Positions 34,016-44,530 of a DNA stretch of 64,000 nucleotides are shown piece after piece; position 1 is the stretch's first letter, and every line of letters begins with the position of its first letter. The position numbers and the translations under genes are program-made. Source of the stretch: Evansella halocellulosilytica (GTDB lineage: Bacteria > Bacillota > Bacilli > Bacillales > Salisediminibacteriaceae); contig NZ_NIST01000001.1 in assembly GCF_002335745.1 (NCBI RefSeq), forward strand, positions 4,447,410 through 4,511,409, read 5' to 3'. A model generated the notes under the pieces. The model ran no database searches. It was not told where the DNA came from and was given only the letters and a program-made list of their open reading frames with translations.

Positions 34016-35800
34016 TTATGATTCATTTTCCTCTTCTTGAATCTTTTTTAAGAGCGCTTCGGCAGCCGGTTTCGGGATGCCGGTGGAGCGTATTTCTTCC
34101 AACGATGCCTCTTTCAACCGTTTGAGTGATCCGAATTGTTTCAGGAGGCCCCGTTTTCTTTTTTCCCCGATACCATCAATGTCATCAAGAATAGAAGTGA
34201 ACATTGTTTTTTTGCGGACATTGCGATGAAATGTGATCGCAAAGCGATGTACTTCGTCTTGGATGCGCTGAAGCAAGTAAAATGCTTGGCTCGTTTTTTT
34301 TAAGATGACGACTTCTGGCGGGTCTCCAATCATAAGCTGTGATGTCCGGTGTTTCTCATCTTTAACGAGTCCGCACACTGGGATTGCTAGACCTAATTCA
34401 TCTTCTAATACACTTTGTGCTGCAGAAATTTGTCCTTTGCCTCCGTCAATAACGACTAAATCTGGGAGAGCGAGCTCTTCTTTCAACAGGCGAGTGTAAC
34501 GGCGGCGAACAACTTCTCGCATTGATTCATAATCATCAGGACCTTCAACGCTTTTTACTTTATACTTCCGGTAATTTTTCTTATCTGGTTTTCCGTCAAT
34601 AAACGATACCATCGCAGATACAGGATCTACACCTTGAATGTTCGAATTATCGAAGGCTTCAATTCGATGTGGTGTGTCTATCTTCATCGCTTTCCCTAGT
34701 TCTTCGACAGCTATGACTGTTTTTTGCTCATCTCGTTCTATGAGGTCGAACTTCTCTTTTAGAGCAATACGGGCATTTTTATTCGCTAATTCGACGAGTT
34801 CCTTCTTTTGACCTCGAATAGGCTTGATTGTTTTCACATTTAAAAACTCGGAAACCATCTTTTCGTCGATTTCTTTAGGAACAAATATTTCTTTTGGCTT
34901 TTTATGCTGCTCATCTAAATAAAACTGGCCGATAAATGTATAAAAGTCTTCTTCAGGCTCTTGATACATCGGAAACAGTGTAACGTCACGTTCGATCAGC
35001 TTTCCTTGGCGAACGAAAAATACTTGAACACACATCCACCCTTTATCATAGGAAATCCCAAAGACGTCTCGATCCACCCGGTCCTTTACTGACATTTTTT
35101 GCTTTTCCATCACTGCTTCAATATGCTGAACTTGATCTCTTAATTCTTTTGCTCGTTCAAAATTGAGCTCTTCTGACGCTTGCAACATTTTGTTTGTCAG
35201 CTCTTGTTTAATTTCCTTATGTCCTCCGCTGAGAAAGCGTGTAATTTCTTGGACGAGCTCTCGATTTTGTTCTTGGCTCACATCAAATTCACAAGGGGCA
35301 AGGCACTGACCGATGTGATAATATAAACAGACACGATCTGGAAGGGTTCGGCACTTCCGCAATGGATAAAGCCGATCGAGTAGCTTTTTCGTTTCATTTG
35401 CTGCTCCTGCGTTTGGATAAGGACCGAAATATTTCCCCCCGTCTTTTTTTACCTTTCTCGTCGTAATAAGGCGAGGGTGCTCTTCTTTCGTAATTTTTAA
35501 ATACGGATAACTTTTGTCATCCTTTAGCATGACATTGTATCTCGGTTCGTGTTTCTTTATTAAGTTTTGTTCGAGTAAGAGAGCTTCAATATCTGAAGAT
35601 GTCACGATATATTCGAAGTCACGAATTTCACTGACGAGCCGTTGTGTTTTTTTATCATGTGATCCTGAAAAATATGAGCGGACACGATTGCGAAGGCGCT
35701 TCGCTTTCCCAACATAAATGATCGTATCGTGTTTATTTTTCATTAAATAGCAGCCTGGCTGAGCAGGTACTAAAGAAATTTTCTCCTTAAGATCCGACAT
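34016..35800 (-). CDS. uvrC: excinuclease ABC subunit C
   Basis: 594 residues. It makes both incisions in nucleotide excision repair together with UvrB. Domains: GIY-YIG nuclease at about 15-95 ([22 protein letters not shown]), Cys-rich region ([13 protein letters not shown]), UVR motif near 205-235 (binds UvrB), RNase H-like nuclease ([27 protein letters not shown]) and C-terminal HhH ([20 protein letters not shown]). Located between lysC and trxA, as in B. subtilis. Confidence 0.97.
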   Translation of the reverse strand: MSDLKEKISLVPAQPGCYLMKNKHDTIIYVGKAKRLRNRVRSYFSGSHDKKTQRLVSEIRDFEYIVTSSDIEALLLEQNLIKKHEPRYNVMLKDDKSYPYLKITKEEHPRLITTRKVKKDGGKYFGPYPNAGAANETKKLLDRLYPLRKCRTLPDRVCLYYHIGQCLAPCEFDVSQEQNRELVQEITRFLSGGHKEIKQELTNKMLQASEELNFERAKELRDQVQHIEAVMEKQKMSVKDRVDRDVFGISYDKGWMCVQVFFVRQGKLIERDVTLFPMYQEPEEDFYTFIGQFYLDEQHKKPKEIFVPKEIDEKMVSEFLNVKTIKPIRGQKKELVELANKNARIALKEKFDLIERDEQKTVIAVEELGKAMKIDTPHRIEAFDNSNIQGVDPVSAMVSFIDGKPDKKNYRKYKVKSVEGPDDYESMREVVRRRYTRLLKEELALPDLVVIDGGKGQISAAQSVLEDELGLAIPVCGLVKDEKHRTSQLMIGDPPEVVILKKTSQAFYLLQRIQDEVHRFAITFHRNVRKKTMFTSILDDIDGIGEKRKRGLLKQFGSLKRLKEASLEEIRSTGIPKPAAEALLKKIQEEENES

Positions 35801-36140
35801 GTGATGTCGCTCCTTTATTGATTGGCTTTGTTAAAAGAGTTTTTTTGCTTTCAATTCGCATCACTCTTTTCATATATATTACATCTATATTCATTTTTAA
35901 ACTATAGCATATGTCGATCCTCTGTAAACAAAACTTGGCTTGTCGAAGAGGCTTAATGGCGACAGCCTAAGCAGTTATTCGATTGTCCAAAGGTTTATAT
36001 AAGTCCGGGAAAAATAACTTTCGTATCAGTGTTAACTAATTTCCCCATTACTCACATATTAACATCCTTACGCTCCGCGACTATAACTTTGTGCCTTGAC
36101 CTACTTGTCCTCTTTTTGAACACGCACCTATCGTATAAAA
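35801..36140. other. uvrC-trxA intergenic region with a short interspersed repeat
   Basis: No gene. At 35951-35999 it contains a segment (CTTAATGGCGACAGCCTAAG ... ATTGTCCAAAGGTTTAT) that recurs at 59028-59077 and, more diverged, at 44808-44857. Confidence 0.5.
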
Positions 36141-36169
36141 AAGGCTAACTCATATACGGAGTCAGCCTT
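36141..36169 (-). terminator. terminator of trxA
   Basis: AAGGCTGACTC with GAGTTAGCCTT, then TTTTTTAT on the minus strand. Confidence 0.8.
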
Positions 36170-36213
36170 CTTTAATGTAACAATTATTCATACTGCCCTA
36201 GTCATAGCGTTCA

Positions 36214-36528
36214 TTAAGCGTGTTTGTTAAGTAATTCAGCAAGTGCTTCTTTCGGCTGAAAACCAACAACTTGTTCTACAACTTCTCCATTTTTTAAAAC
36301 AAGTAGTGTTGGGATACTCATCACACCAAATTTACTAGCTGTTTCTTGATTTTCGTCAACATCTAATTTTACGATTTTTACTTTGTCACCCATTTCGCCA
36401 TCCAGCTCTTCAAGAACTGGTGCGATCATTTTACAAGGTCCACACCATGGTGCCCAAAAGTCTGCAAGGACAAGGCCTTGACCTGTTTCAGTTGCGAAGT
36501 TTTGATCTGTTGCATTTACAATTGCCAT
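36214..36528 (-). CDS. trxA: thioredoxin
   Basis: 104 residues, standard length. The redox site WCGPC is at 28-32 ([14 protein letters not shown]); the cis-Pro loop is MSIPTL. It reduces protein disulfides in the cytoplasm with thioredoxin reductase. Strong AAGGAGGAA ribosome-binding site. Adjacent to the etf genes, as in B. subtilis. Confidence 0.98.
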   Translation of the reverse strand: MAIVNATDQNFATETGQGLVLADFWAPWCGPCKMIAPVLEELDGEMGDKVKIVKLDVDENQETASKFGVMSIPTLLVLKNGEVVEQVVGFQPKEALAELLNKHA

Positions 36529-36850
36529 TATAAAATTCCTCCTTGTGATTCACACATCATATTTCTAGTTTATCATTATTTGTTACTTTGCAGTGCAGGA
36601 TCAGCTCAAATGATAAAAGATGAACATGAACCTTACTAACCCTATAATAACTAACATACCTCGTTCACGCAAAAATGTTGCCTGTTTAGAATAAGATTTT
36701 ATTATAAAAGCTCTTTCAAGAAAGCATCTATTGTTCTTTCGAAAGTTTAGAATGGCTGCGAATGATGATCTCCTTTAGTCATCACCAACTTTTAATAAAG
36801 CTATTCCGACTTCGGTTTCCCTTATCGTTTTCGAGTGACTGAGAAAGCGG
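36529..36850. other. etfA-trxA intergenic region
   Basis: About 320 bases without an ORF of coding character; it presumably contains the trxA promoter. I recognise no specific element. Confidence 0.4.
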
Positions 36851-36851
36851 A

Positions 36852-36875
36852 AAGAGGACCATAACAGGCCCTCTT
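36852..36875 (-). terminator. terminator of the fad/etf operon
   Basis: AAGAGGGCC with GGTCCTCTT stem (minus strand), followed by TCCGCTTTC; 9 bases past the etfA stop. T-run short. Confidence 0.65.
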
Positions 36876-36883
36876 AACAAGCT

Positions 36884-37855
36884 TTATACTAAAACTTTTT
36901 TGAATTCCTCTGTTAATTTTGGAATGACATCAAACAAGTCACCGACAATTCCGTAATCAGCAATATTAAAGATTTCTGCTTCAGGATCTTTATTAATGGC
37001 TACAATGACTTTTGAGTTTGACATACCGGCAACGTGCTGGATTGCACCGCTGATCCCGACTGCAATATAAAGATCAGGAGTAACAACTTTACCCGTTTGC
37101 CCAATTTGCAACGCATAGTCACAATATTCAGCATCACAAGCACCTCTTGATGCACCAACTGCTGCACCTAAAACCTCTGCTAGCTCATCTAGAATTTTAA
37201 AGTTTTCCGACCCTTTCATTCCACGTCCACCTGCCACAATGACAGATGCTTCTGACAAATCCACGCCAGATGTTGTATTTTTCACGACATCTTTAATAAT
37301 TGTTTGTAAATCAGTAATATCAACATTCACACTTTGGACTTCCCCACTAAGGGATTCATCTTTCTCCAATGCGGCAACGTTGTTTGGACGGATCGTTGCA
37401 AAGATCATTCCATCTTTAATGACTTTCTTTTCAAAGGCTTTCCCTGAATAAATCGGACGTGTGAAGATGACTTCATCACCTGCTACTTCTAAAGAAACCG
37501 CATCAGATACGAGCCCAGAGTTTAACCTTGCCGCTAGTTTTGGTGCTACATCACGACCGATAGCTGTATGCCCAAGAATGATCCCATCTGGATTTTCTTG
37601 TTCAATAACAGCTTGAAGTGCTTGTGAAAATCCTTCTGGTGTATAATGTTCTAATTTATCACTTTCAACAGTTAAAACACGATCTGCTCCATAATGAAAC
37701 ATCGTATTTGCTAAACCGCTTACATTTCCACCTAATAAAGTGCCGACCACTTCTCCGCCAGCAGAAATTTCTTTTGCTGCTGCAATCGATTCAAAGGTGA
37801 CATTACGAAATTCTCCATCTCGAATTTCCCCAATTACTAACATTTTCTTAGCCAT
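36884..37855 (-). CDS. etfA: electron transfer flavoprotein alpha subunit
   Basis: 323 residues from the ATG at 37855 (AGGAGGGG upstream). EtfAB accepts electrons from acyl-CoA dehydrogenases. The N-terminal domain starts [12 protein letters not shown]. The C-terminal FAD domain carries [50 protein letters not shown] and GAIQHVAGM. Last gene of the fadR-fadB-etfB-etfA run; etfB ends 18 bases upstream. Confidence 0.96.
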   Translation of the reverse strand: MAKKMLVIGEIRDGEFRNVTFESIAAAKEISAGGEVVGTLLGGNVSGLANTMFHYGADRVLTVESDKLEHYTPEGFSQALQAVIEQENPDGIILGHTAIGRDVAPKLAARLNSGLVSDAVSLEVAGDEVIFTRPIYSGKAFEKKVIKDGMIFATIRPNNVAALEKDESLSGEVQSVNVDITDLQTIIKDVVKNTTSGVDLSEASVIVAGGRGMKGSENFKILDELAEVLGAAVGASRGACDAEYCDYALQIGQTGKVVTPDLYIAVGISGAIQHVAGMSNSKVIVAINKDPEAEIFNIADYGIVGDLFDVIPKLTEEFKKVLV

Positions 37856-37873
37856 ATGGTTCAACCCCTCCTG

Positions 37874-38644
37874 TTATATCACTTTCGCCTCATTTTTTAG
37901 TAAAGTAACTAATTCTTGTACTTGATCATCCAGCTCTCCTTCAAGAACTTTACCAGCTTGTTTTTCAGGTGGTAGGAAGCGCTCAACAGTCGTTGTCTTC
38001 GCTTCTACATCTTCTTCATCAAGGTCTAAATCATCAATATCAAGTGTTTCTAAAGGCTTTTTCTTCGCTTTCATAATTCCTGGTAATGAAGGATAACGAG
38101 GCTCGTTTAACCCTTGCTGTGCTGTTACGAGAACAGGAAGGCTGACCTCTAGTATTTCTTGATCTCCTTCTACGTCCTTTTCAATTGTTGCTTTTCCATC
38201 AGCAACATCAATGTTAACAATTGATGTAACGTGGTTGATACCTAATTTTTCTGCAAGACGTGGTCCAATTTGACCGGATGCATTATCAACAGCAACATTT
38301 CCACCTAAAATAATGTCGACTTCTTTATCAGCAAAATATGCGGCTAAAATGGCTTGAGTTGAATATTGATCAGCTGCTTCAACATCTTCATCGTCAATTA
38401 ATACAGCTTTATCTGCGCCCATTGCCAATCCTGTGCGAAGTTGCTTTTCTGCCTCTTCATCACCGACAGTTACAATCGTTACTTCACCTCCATGCTCATC
38501 ACGAAGCTGAATTGCTTCTTCAATGGCATACTCATCATAAGGGTTAATGATGAATTCAGCACCATCTTCAACGATTTGGCCATTTTCAATTTGAATTTTT
38601 TCTTCAGTGTCAAATGTTCTTTTCATAATGACATAGATATTCAT
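37874..38644 (-). CDS. etfB: electron transfer flavoprotein beta subunit
   Basis: 256 residues from ATG 38644 with GGGAGGGAC upstream. Binds AMP; forms the heterodimer with EtfA. Family features: NPYDEYAIEEAIQLRD, VTVGDEEAEKQLRTGLAMGAD, LGGNVAVDNASGQIGPRLAE. Slightly acidic, with an Asp-rich linker (LDIDDLDLDEEDVE) near 200-215. Confidence 0.96.
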   Translation of the reverse strand: MNIYVIMKRTFDTEEKIQIENGQIVEDGAEFIINPYDEYAIEEAIQLRDEHGGEVTIVTVGDEEAEKQLRTGLAMGADKAVLIDDEDVEAADQYSTQAILAAYFADKEVDIILGGNVAVDNASGQIGPRLAEKLGINHVTSIVNIDVADGKATIEKDVEGDQEILEVSLPVLVTAQQGLNEPRYPSLPGIMKAKKKPLETLDIDDLDLDEEDVEAKTTTVERFLPPEKQAGKVLEGELDDQVQELVTLLKNEAKVI

Positions 38645-38749
38645 GTAAGTCCCTCCCATAAATAAAGTGATCGTTCTAAACTTTCAAATGTGCTCGATTG
38701 TTATCTCTCTTAAAAATATTCCGATTTTTTATACTAAAAAAATAACCGT

Positions 38750-39532
38750 TTATTTCCCTTTAAAATTTGGCTTTCGTTTTTCAATAAACGCTTGGATTCC
38801 TTCTTTTGCATCAATTGTTGCAGAAACATCGCCAAACCTCTGTGCCTCAAGTTCAGATGCTTCATCAAACGTTTTGTCTTCATATGCTTGTAACAATTCC
38901 ATTGCATATTTAACAGATATTGCACCTTTTTGTGACACTTTTTTCGCTAATTTCGTTGCCTCATCTAAAAGTGTTTCCTGTGGATAAGCATCGTTAGCTA
39001 ATCCCCATTTAACTGCTTCCTCACCTGTAATCGGATCAGATGTCAGCAACATTTCAGTCGCTTTTGCACGACCAACGAGCTTCGGCAAGCGTTGTGTTCC
39101 GGCAAAGCCTGGAATTAGGCCTAATTGCAATTCTGGTAACCCTAATTTTGCGTCTTCAGCTACAAGTCGGATATGGCAAGCCATTGCAAGCTCAAGTCCG
39201 CCACCAAGTGCAGCTCCATGAATAGAAGCGATAACTGGTTTTGAAAACCCTTCTATTCTTTTGAACACTTTTTGACCTTTACTAGCCATTTCGCTGAATG
39301 TATCACTGCCATTAACCATTGTAAATTCTTTAATGTCAGCTCCAGCTGCGAAGAATCGTCCTTCCCCATGGATAACTACGGCCTTAACGTTTTCGTCTCC
39401 TTCAATATCGCTTAACGCGAGGTTGAGGTCATCGAACATTGCCTGAGACAATGTATTAGCTGGTGGATGATTTAATGTGACAAATGCAACCTGTTCTTCC
39501 TTACGTAATTGTACATACGTATAATCGGTCAA
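38750..39532 (-). CDS. fadB: enoyl-CoA hydratase (crotonase family)
   Basis: About 260 residues. Hydrates enoyl-CoA in beta-oxidation. The oxyanion-hole segments are GRFFAAGADIKEF and HGAALGGGLELAMACHIR, with the catalytic Glu region LGLPELQLGLIPGFAGTQRL; the C-terminus reads EGIQAFIEKRKPNFKGK. It matches B. subtilis FadB (YsiB). I chose the TTG at 39532 because GAGAGGAG lies 8 bases ahead; the frame also has ATGs at 39553/39550. Second gene of the FadR-controlled operon. Confidence 0.92.
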   Translation of the reverse strand: MTDYTYVQLRKEEQVAFVTLNHPPANTLSQAMFDDLNLALSDIEGDENVKAVVIHGEGRFFAAGADIKEFTMVNGSDTFSEMASKGQKVFKRIEGFSKPVIASIHGAALGGGLELAMACHIRLVAEDAKLGLPELQLGLIPGFAGTQRLPKLVGRAKATEMLLTSDPITGEEAVKWGLANDAYPQETLLDEATKLAKKVSQKGAISVKYAMELLQAYEDKTFDEASELEAQRFGDVSATIDAKEGIQAFIEKRKPNFKGK

Positions 39533-39594
39533 ATGACTCACTCCTCTCATCATCGTTATCTATCATTTTCCTATGCAACATAGGTCGTTCCCCA

Positions 39595-40179
39595 TTATTT
39601 TTTCAGCCCATTTAGTAACGTATTATTTAATGGTTCTGCAAGGGCGGAAAGACTGTAACGGTGATCTTTCATAACCCAATTTGTAACGACTTCATCGATT
39701 GCCCCAAAAATAATTTGTCTAGCTATTCTTCGATCTAGGTCTTGTGGGAATAGTCCAGCTTCGATTCCTTCCACTAAGACTGAATCGATTAAACCGAGGT
39801 AGCCTTTTAACACTTCATTTATTCGATTTCGTAAAGCTATATTTGATTGCCTTAATTCTAGTTGTGTGACGATGGCTAATTCATAATTGGCCTCTAGCTG
39901 AGTTAAATGCATTTCGATAAGAATCGCCATTTTACGTTCAATTGAAGTTTCTTCATCGAGACGTTCTCTGCTTTTTTCTACGAAGTTCCCCATTTTTTCT
40001 TCAAACAATGAAATGAGAATATCTTCTTTATTTTTAAAATATAAATAAATTGTCCCGTCAGCGACACCAGCTTCTTTTGCAATTTTTGACACTTGCGAGT
40101 GGTGGTAGCCGTTTTCTGCGATTACTTTAACTGCTGCATCAATAATTTGTTCATACTTTTGACCTCGTTTTTTAGCCAT
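39595..40179 (-). CDS. fadR: fatty-acid degradation repressor FadR (TetR family)
   Basis: 194 residues. N-terminal HTH YHHSQVSKIAKEAGVADGTI followed by YLYFKNKEDILISLFEEKM; C-terminal acyl-CoA-binding helical domain. In B. subtilis FadR (YsiA) represses beta-oxidation genes and is released by long-chain acyl-CoA. A FadR box lies 32 bases upstream (40211-40228), so it controls its own operon with fadB, etfB and etfA. Another perfect box is found at ysmA. Confidence 0.94.
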   Translation of the reverse strand: MAKKRGQKYEQIIDAAVKVIAENGYHHSQVSKIAKEAGVADGTIYLYFKNKEDILISLFEEKMGNFVEKSRERLDEETSIERKMAILIEMHLTQLEANYELAIVTQLELRQSNIALRNRINEVLKGYLGLIDSVLVEGIEAGLFPQDLDRRIARQIIFGAIDEVVTNWVMKDHRYSLSALAEPLNNTLLNGLKK

Positions 40180-40210
40180 ACAATCACTTCCTCAATCTTC
40201 TTCAATAAAA

Positions 40211-40228
40211 TGAATGATTGTTCATTCA
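40211..40228. promoter_or_regulatory. FadR box of the fadR operon
   Basis: TGAATGATTGTTCATTCA, one mismatch (TG for TA in the centre) to TGAATGAnTAnTCATTCA. Position fits autoregulation. Confidence 0.75.
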
Positions 40229-40630
40229 TATCTCTTATTTTAGTCGAAGAGTATAGCTCTGTCAAATGAAGATTCAAAAAAGATCATGCAATCACCTTTG
40301 AAGTCCCATCTTTATAAAACACGAGTCTAGTATGCTGTGTTGTTTATGAAACAGTATATATGAGTGGGGGGCTGTGCGATTTCCAAATATCCTTTCAATA
40401 GATTTTCTTCAAAACTCATCCATCCCCTCATAGTGCATCTCCGACTGTTCACCTAGTACTCATATTATGTTAAACGATCCGTTCTACTCTTTTAGTAATG
40501 CTGTTTTATTAAAGATTATTGCTTTTGGATCATATGAGATGATTGTTTGAATCGGTTACTGGTGGACGCTTTCACTTCTTCGAATTTTCAATAAAACAAA
40601 ATTCTATGCGAAAAGATTCTTTGGTAAAAA
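40229..40630. other. lcfA-fadR intergenic region
   Basis: About 400 bases with no gene. It separates lcfA from fadR, which are adjoining operon genes in B. subtilis. No further element recognised. Confidence 0.4.
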
Positions 40631-40655
40631 ACATTCTAGCTCGCGGCTAGAATGT
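40631..40655 (-). terminator. terminator of lcfA
   Basis: ACATTCTAGC with GCTAGAATGT, then TTTTTTACC on the minus strand; abuts the lcfA stop. Confidence 0.85.
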
Positions 40656-42356
40656 TCAGCTCGTTTTTTGTTGCTGCTTTTCTTTTTCTTCCTCGACTAA
40701 AGCGCGTCGCAGCACTTTCCCGACCATTGTTTTAGGCAATTGATCACGAAGCTCATATAATCGCGGAACTTTATATGCCGATAAATGTTTACGGCAATAT
40801 TCGTTCAGCTCATTTTCAGTTAGTTTTTCTCCTTCTTTTAAGACGACAAATGCTTTGACTGTTTCACCACGATACGGGTCAGGTACTCCGATTGCAACCG
40901 CTTCTTGAACCGCTTCATGCTCATAAAGAACCTCTTCAATTTCACGAGGGTATATGTTGAATCCCCCTGCAATAATCATATCTTTTTTACGATCAACAAT
41001 GTAAAAGAAGCCTTCTTCATCCATATAACCCATATCACCAGTCAATAACCATTCTTTTTGAAAAAACGTTGCTTCCGTTTCTTCTGGGCGATTCCAATAA
41101 CCTTTCATTACTTGAGGACCGCGAATGATCAATTCACCGATTTCCCCCACTTCTGCTTGTTCGCCCGTTTCAGCAGATAAAATGGCGACATCTGTATCTG
41201 GCCATGGCAAACCTATACTGCCTGTTGGGCGTTTTCCCCACATTAAATTAAAATGAGTAACTGGTGAAGCTTCAGTTAAACCGAATCCTTCAGACAGTTT
41301 TCCGCCTGTTAAATTTTCAAAGCGCTGCTGAACTTCAACTGGAAGTGGTGCTGAACCACTAATACATACATCAATTGAAGAAAGGTCGTAACGTTGGACA
41401 TTCGGATCATTAATTAAACCGATGTACATTGTCGGTGCTCCTGGAAAAATCGTCACTTTTTGTTTTTCGATTGCCTTTAGTGTTTGTTTCGTATCAAAAC
41501 GAGGTAAAATGACCATTTTGGAACGATCCATAATCGAAAAGTTCATGCCTACCGTCATCCCATATACGTGGAAAAACGGAAGTGCACATAAAATGACTTC
41601 GTTTCCGTGATCAATTTTGTGCATCCACTTGATACATTGTGTCGTATTCGCAACAAGATTATGATGCGTCAGCATGACCCCTTTAGCTACGCCTGTCGTA
41701 CCGCCTGTATACTGAAGAAGTGCTAAATCTTCTTTCGGATTTATATCAAGCTGAATTTCTTTTGCATCCCCTGCCTTCAATAATTCAACAAATGAGTGTA
41801 CGCTTTCATTGTAATTCACATCCACCTTTAAGCCCGAGTTCTTCTTTTGAATAAATGGATAAATAACGTTTTTCGGAAAAGGCAAATAATCTTTAATGTG
41901 TGTAACAATAACATGATTCAGCTTTGTTTTACTTAGAACATTCATGACACGAGGATAAACAAGGTCAAGACAGATGATCACTTTTGCTCCGGAATCGACC
42001 ATTTGATGCTCTAATTCTCTCTCAACGTATAGCGGGTTCGTCTGAACAACGATAGCCCCTGCCATAAGTGCGCCATAATAGCTAATGACAGATTGAGGAG
42101 TGTTTGCAAGCATAATTGCAACACGATCTCCTTTATCAATTCCAAGCTCTCGAAGGCTGTTTGCAAATCGAAGCGAAGATTCATATACTTCTTTGAAGCT
42201 CATTTCTTTCCCCATGAAATGAAGCAAACCTTTATTCGGTTCTTCGTTTGCCCCTTCTCTTAAGTATTCTTGGAGCGTCTTTTCATCGTAATCAATATGT
42301 TTCGGAATCTCTTCTGGATAATGAGTTAACCATTGTCTCTTCAGTTGCGCTTTCAT
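40656..42356 (-). CDS. lcfA: long-chain-fatty-acid-CoA ligase
   Basis: 566 residues. Activates fatty acids with ATP and CoA for beta-oxidation. AMP-binding motifs: LLQYTGGTTGVAKGVMLTH (P-loop), GFGLTEASPVTH, LLTGDMGYMDEEGFFYIVDR and the catalytic Lys of the C-terminal subdomain PKTMVGKVLRR. The ATG at 42356 has AAAGGAGGAC upstream. A paralogue lies immediately upstream on the same strand, and a cre-like site lies 65 bases before the start. Confidence 0.95.
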   Translation of the reverse strand: MKAQLKRQWLTHYPEEIPKHIDYDEKTLQEYLREGANEEPNKGLLHFMGKEMSFKEVYESSLRFANSLRELGIDKGDRVAIMLANTPQSVISYYGALMAGAIVVQTNPLYVERELEHQMVDSGAKVIICLDLVYPRVMNVLSKTKLNHVIVTHIKDYLPFPKNVIYPFIQKKNSGLKVDVNYNESVHSFVELLKAGDAKEIQLDINPKEDLALLQYTGGTTGVAKGVMLTHHNLVANTTQCIKWMHKIDHGNEVILCALPFFHVYGMTVGMNFSIMDRSKMVILPRFDTKQTLKAIEKQKVTIFPGAPTMYIGLINDPNVQRYDLSSIDVCISGSAPLPVEVQQRFENLTGGKLSEGFGLTEASPVTHFNLMWGKRPTGSIGLPWPDTDVAILSAETGEQAEVGEIGELIIRGPQVMKGYWNRPEETEATFFQKEWLLTGDMGYMDEEGFFYIVDRKKDMIIAGGFNIYPREIEEVLYEHEAVQEAVAIGVPDPYRGETVKAFVVLKEGEKLTENELNEYCRKHLSAYKVPRLYELRDQLPKTMVGKVLRRALVEEEKEKQQQKTS

Positions 42357-42395
42357 GAAACGTCCTCCTTTGGTCTCCCCTTTCCGTTGAGACAT

Positions 42396-42712
42396 TCAAA
42401 CCCCTCTATCAATTATTGTAATGAAAACGCCTTCAAAATGAAATGCTTTTGTGACAATTTTTTTAATTTTTTATTTTCATAGAATAATTAGGTAATAGTA
42501 AGAGAACAAGAAAAAAAGTATTTTACTTCATTATTCTTTTTATAAAAAATGGTTAATCCTTATGGAGAAAAGGTTTGAAGGTGTTTTTTTGTGAAAAATT
42601 CACCCAATATGTGAAATGCTTCATTTTATATTTAAATAACAAGAGGTTTAATGTATCCTAAACAATACTTGGCTTATCGTTGGTTCTTAGCACAATAAAA
42701 AATGGTACTCGC
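42396..42712. other. region between the two lcfA paralogues
   Basis: Apart from the cre-like site at 42421-42435 I see only AT-rich sequence and no ORF. Confidence 0.4.
42421..42435. promoter_or_regulatory. candidate cre site (CcpA) at lcfA
   Basis: ATGAAAACGCCTTCA, one mismatch to WTGNAANCGNWNNCW. B. subtilis lcfA is known to be under carbon catabolite control. Confidence 0.5.
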
Positions 42713-42738
42713 GCATTTTATTTTATACGAGAGTACCA
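42713..42738 (-). terminator. terminator of the upstream lcfA paralogue
   Basis: TGGTACTCTCG with CGCGAGTACCA stem and TTTTTTATT on the minus strand. Confidence 0.8.
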
Positions 42739-42754
42739 GCTTTATAGCTATCGT

Positions 42755-44461
42755 TTAATCATCTTTTACTGCTGATTCCTTTATCTTCTTTTTTTCCTCT
42801 TCAACAAGAACACGCCTTAATATTTTTCCTACCATCGTTTTCGGAAGTTCTTCTCGAAATTCATAAAGCTTAGGTACCTTGTATGCTGCTAAATGTTTTC
42901 GGCTGTATTCATCAAGGGCATTTTCATCAACTGTACGACCTTCTTTTGGCACGATAAACGCCTTAACCGTCTCCCCACGGTAAGGGTCTGGTACACCGAT
43001 TACACAAACTTCTTGTATATCTTCATGTTCATACAAAACTTCCTCAATTTCACGAGGGTATATATTGAATCCCCCTGCGATAATCATATCTTTTTTACGA
43101 TCCACGATATAAAAGTAACCGTCTTCATCCATATAACCCATGTCTCCTGATAAAAACCAGTCATCTTTGAAGGTAGCAGCTGAATCCTCAGGGCGGTTCC
43201 AATAACCTTTCATCACTTGTGGTCCTTTAATCATGATTTCACCAATTTCATTTGGTTTTGCTTCTTCACCCGTTTCTGCAGATAAAACAGCGACGTCTGT
43301 ATCTGGCCATGGTACTCCAATACTTCCAGACTTTCGATTATCCCAAATGAAATTCGACAGTGCGACTGGAGACGTTTCTGTTAACCCATAACCTTCTACT
43401 AAACGGCCATTTGTCACCTTTTCGAACTGATTCTGAACTTCAACAGGAAGTGGAGCAGATCCGCTAATACACGCTTTGATTGATGACAAATCATGATTTT
43501 TTATTTCTGGATGGTTTAACAGTCCGATATACATTGTTGGAGCACCTGGGTAGAGTGTTGCTTTATGCTTTTCAATCGCCTTTAAAATATCTTTTGGCTC
43601 AAACTTCGGCATGATGATCATTTTAAAGCCCATCCGAATCCCTAAATTCATAACAGTCGTCATCCCATACACATGGAAAAACGGTAAAGCAGCAAGGATT
43701 ACTTCTTCCCCAGCTTTTAAATCATACATCCACACTTCACATTGCTGAGTATTGACAACTAAGTTGTAGTGAGTCAGCATAACTCCTTTTGCTGGTCCAG
43801 TCGTCCCCCCAGTATATTGAAGTAAAGCGATATCTGTTTTCGGATCGATCTCGAGTTTAATTTCTTTCGCTTCTCCTTTATTTATGAAGTGAGTAAAAGA
43901 ATGAAGCTTATCATGATAATCTAGATCTACTTTGATGCCTGTATTTTTCTTTTGTATAAAAGGATAGATCAAGTTCTTCGGGAAAGGTAAATAATCTTTT
44001 ATTCCAGTAACGATAATGTGTTCCAATGATGTTTTTTCTTTTACATTTGCAACCCTTGGGTAAACGAGATCTAAACAAATCATCACTTTAGCACCTGAAT
44101 CATTCAACTGATGCTCAATTTCACGTTCAACATAAAGTGGATTTGTTTGAACAACGACCGCACCTGCAAATAAAGCACCATAATATGAGATGACTGCTTG
44201 TGGAGAATTTGCTAACATAATGGCAACGCGGTCCCCTTGCTCCACACCTATCGAGCGTAATTGGTTTGCTAATTTTAAAGCTGATTCATAAACCTCATTG
44301 TACGTCATTTCTTTACCCATGAAATCAAATGCAGTTTTATTTGGATACGATTCTGCAGCTTTTTTTAAGTAGCTTTGTAATGTGGCTACCTCGTACTCAA
44401 CTGTTTTTGGAATTTCCTTTGGGTAATGTTGAAACCATGGCTTTTCCGTTAATGTTTCCAT
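42755..44461 (-). CDS. long-chain-fatty-acid-CoA ligase, tandem paralogue
   Basis: 568 residues, clearly paralogous to the lcfA gene downstream, with the same motifs (LLQYTGGTTGPAKGVMLTH, GYGLTETSPVAL, LSGDMGYMDEDGYFYIVDR, PKTMVGKILRR). The N-termini share the HYPKEIPK pattern. Start ATG 44461 (METLTEKPW) with GGGAGGAG upstream; the frame is open to 44530. It has its own terminator and its own cre site, so the copies are separately expressed and may differ in chain-length preference. Confidence 0.93.
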   Translation of the reverse strand: METLTEKPWFQHYPKEIPKTVEYEVATLQSYLKKAAESYPNKTAFDFMGKEMTYNEVYESALKLANQLRSIGVEQGDRVAIMLANSPQAVISYYGALFAGAVVVQTNPLYVEREIEHQLNDSGAKVMICLDLVYPRVANVKEKTSLEHIIVTGIKDYLPFPKNLIYPFIQKKNTGIKVDLDYHDKLHSFTHFINKGEAKEIKLEIDPKTDIALLQYTGGTTGPAKGVMLTHYNLVVNTQQCEVWMYDLKAGEEVILAALPFFHVYGMTTVMNLGIRMGFKMIIMPKFEPKDILKAIEKHKATLYPGAPTMYIGLLNHPEIKNHDLSSIKACISGSAPLPVEVQNQFEKVTNGRLVEGYGLTETSPVALSNFIWDNRKSGSIGVPWPDTDVAVLSAETGEEAKPNEIGEIMIKGPQVMKGYWNRPEDSAATFKDDWFLSGDMGYMDEDGYFYIVDRKKDMIIAGGFNIYPREIEEVLYEHEDIQEVCVIGVPDPYRGETVKAFIVPKEGRTVDENALDEYSRKHLAAYKVPKLYEFREELPKTMVGKILRRVLVEEEKKKIKESAVKDD

Positions 44462-44530
44462 ACCTTTCTCCTCCCTTAAAAAAATGATCTCTCCTTTGTA
44501 AAAGATTTGCTCGATGAAAAGTAAACCCAA

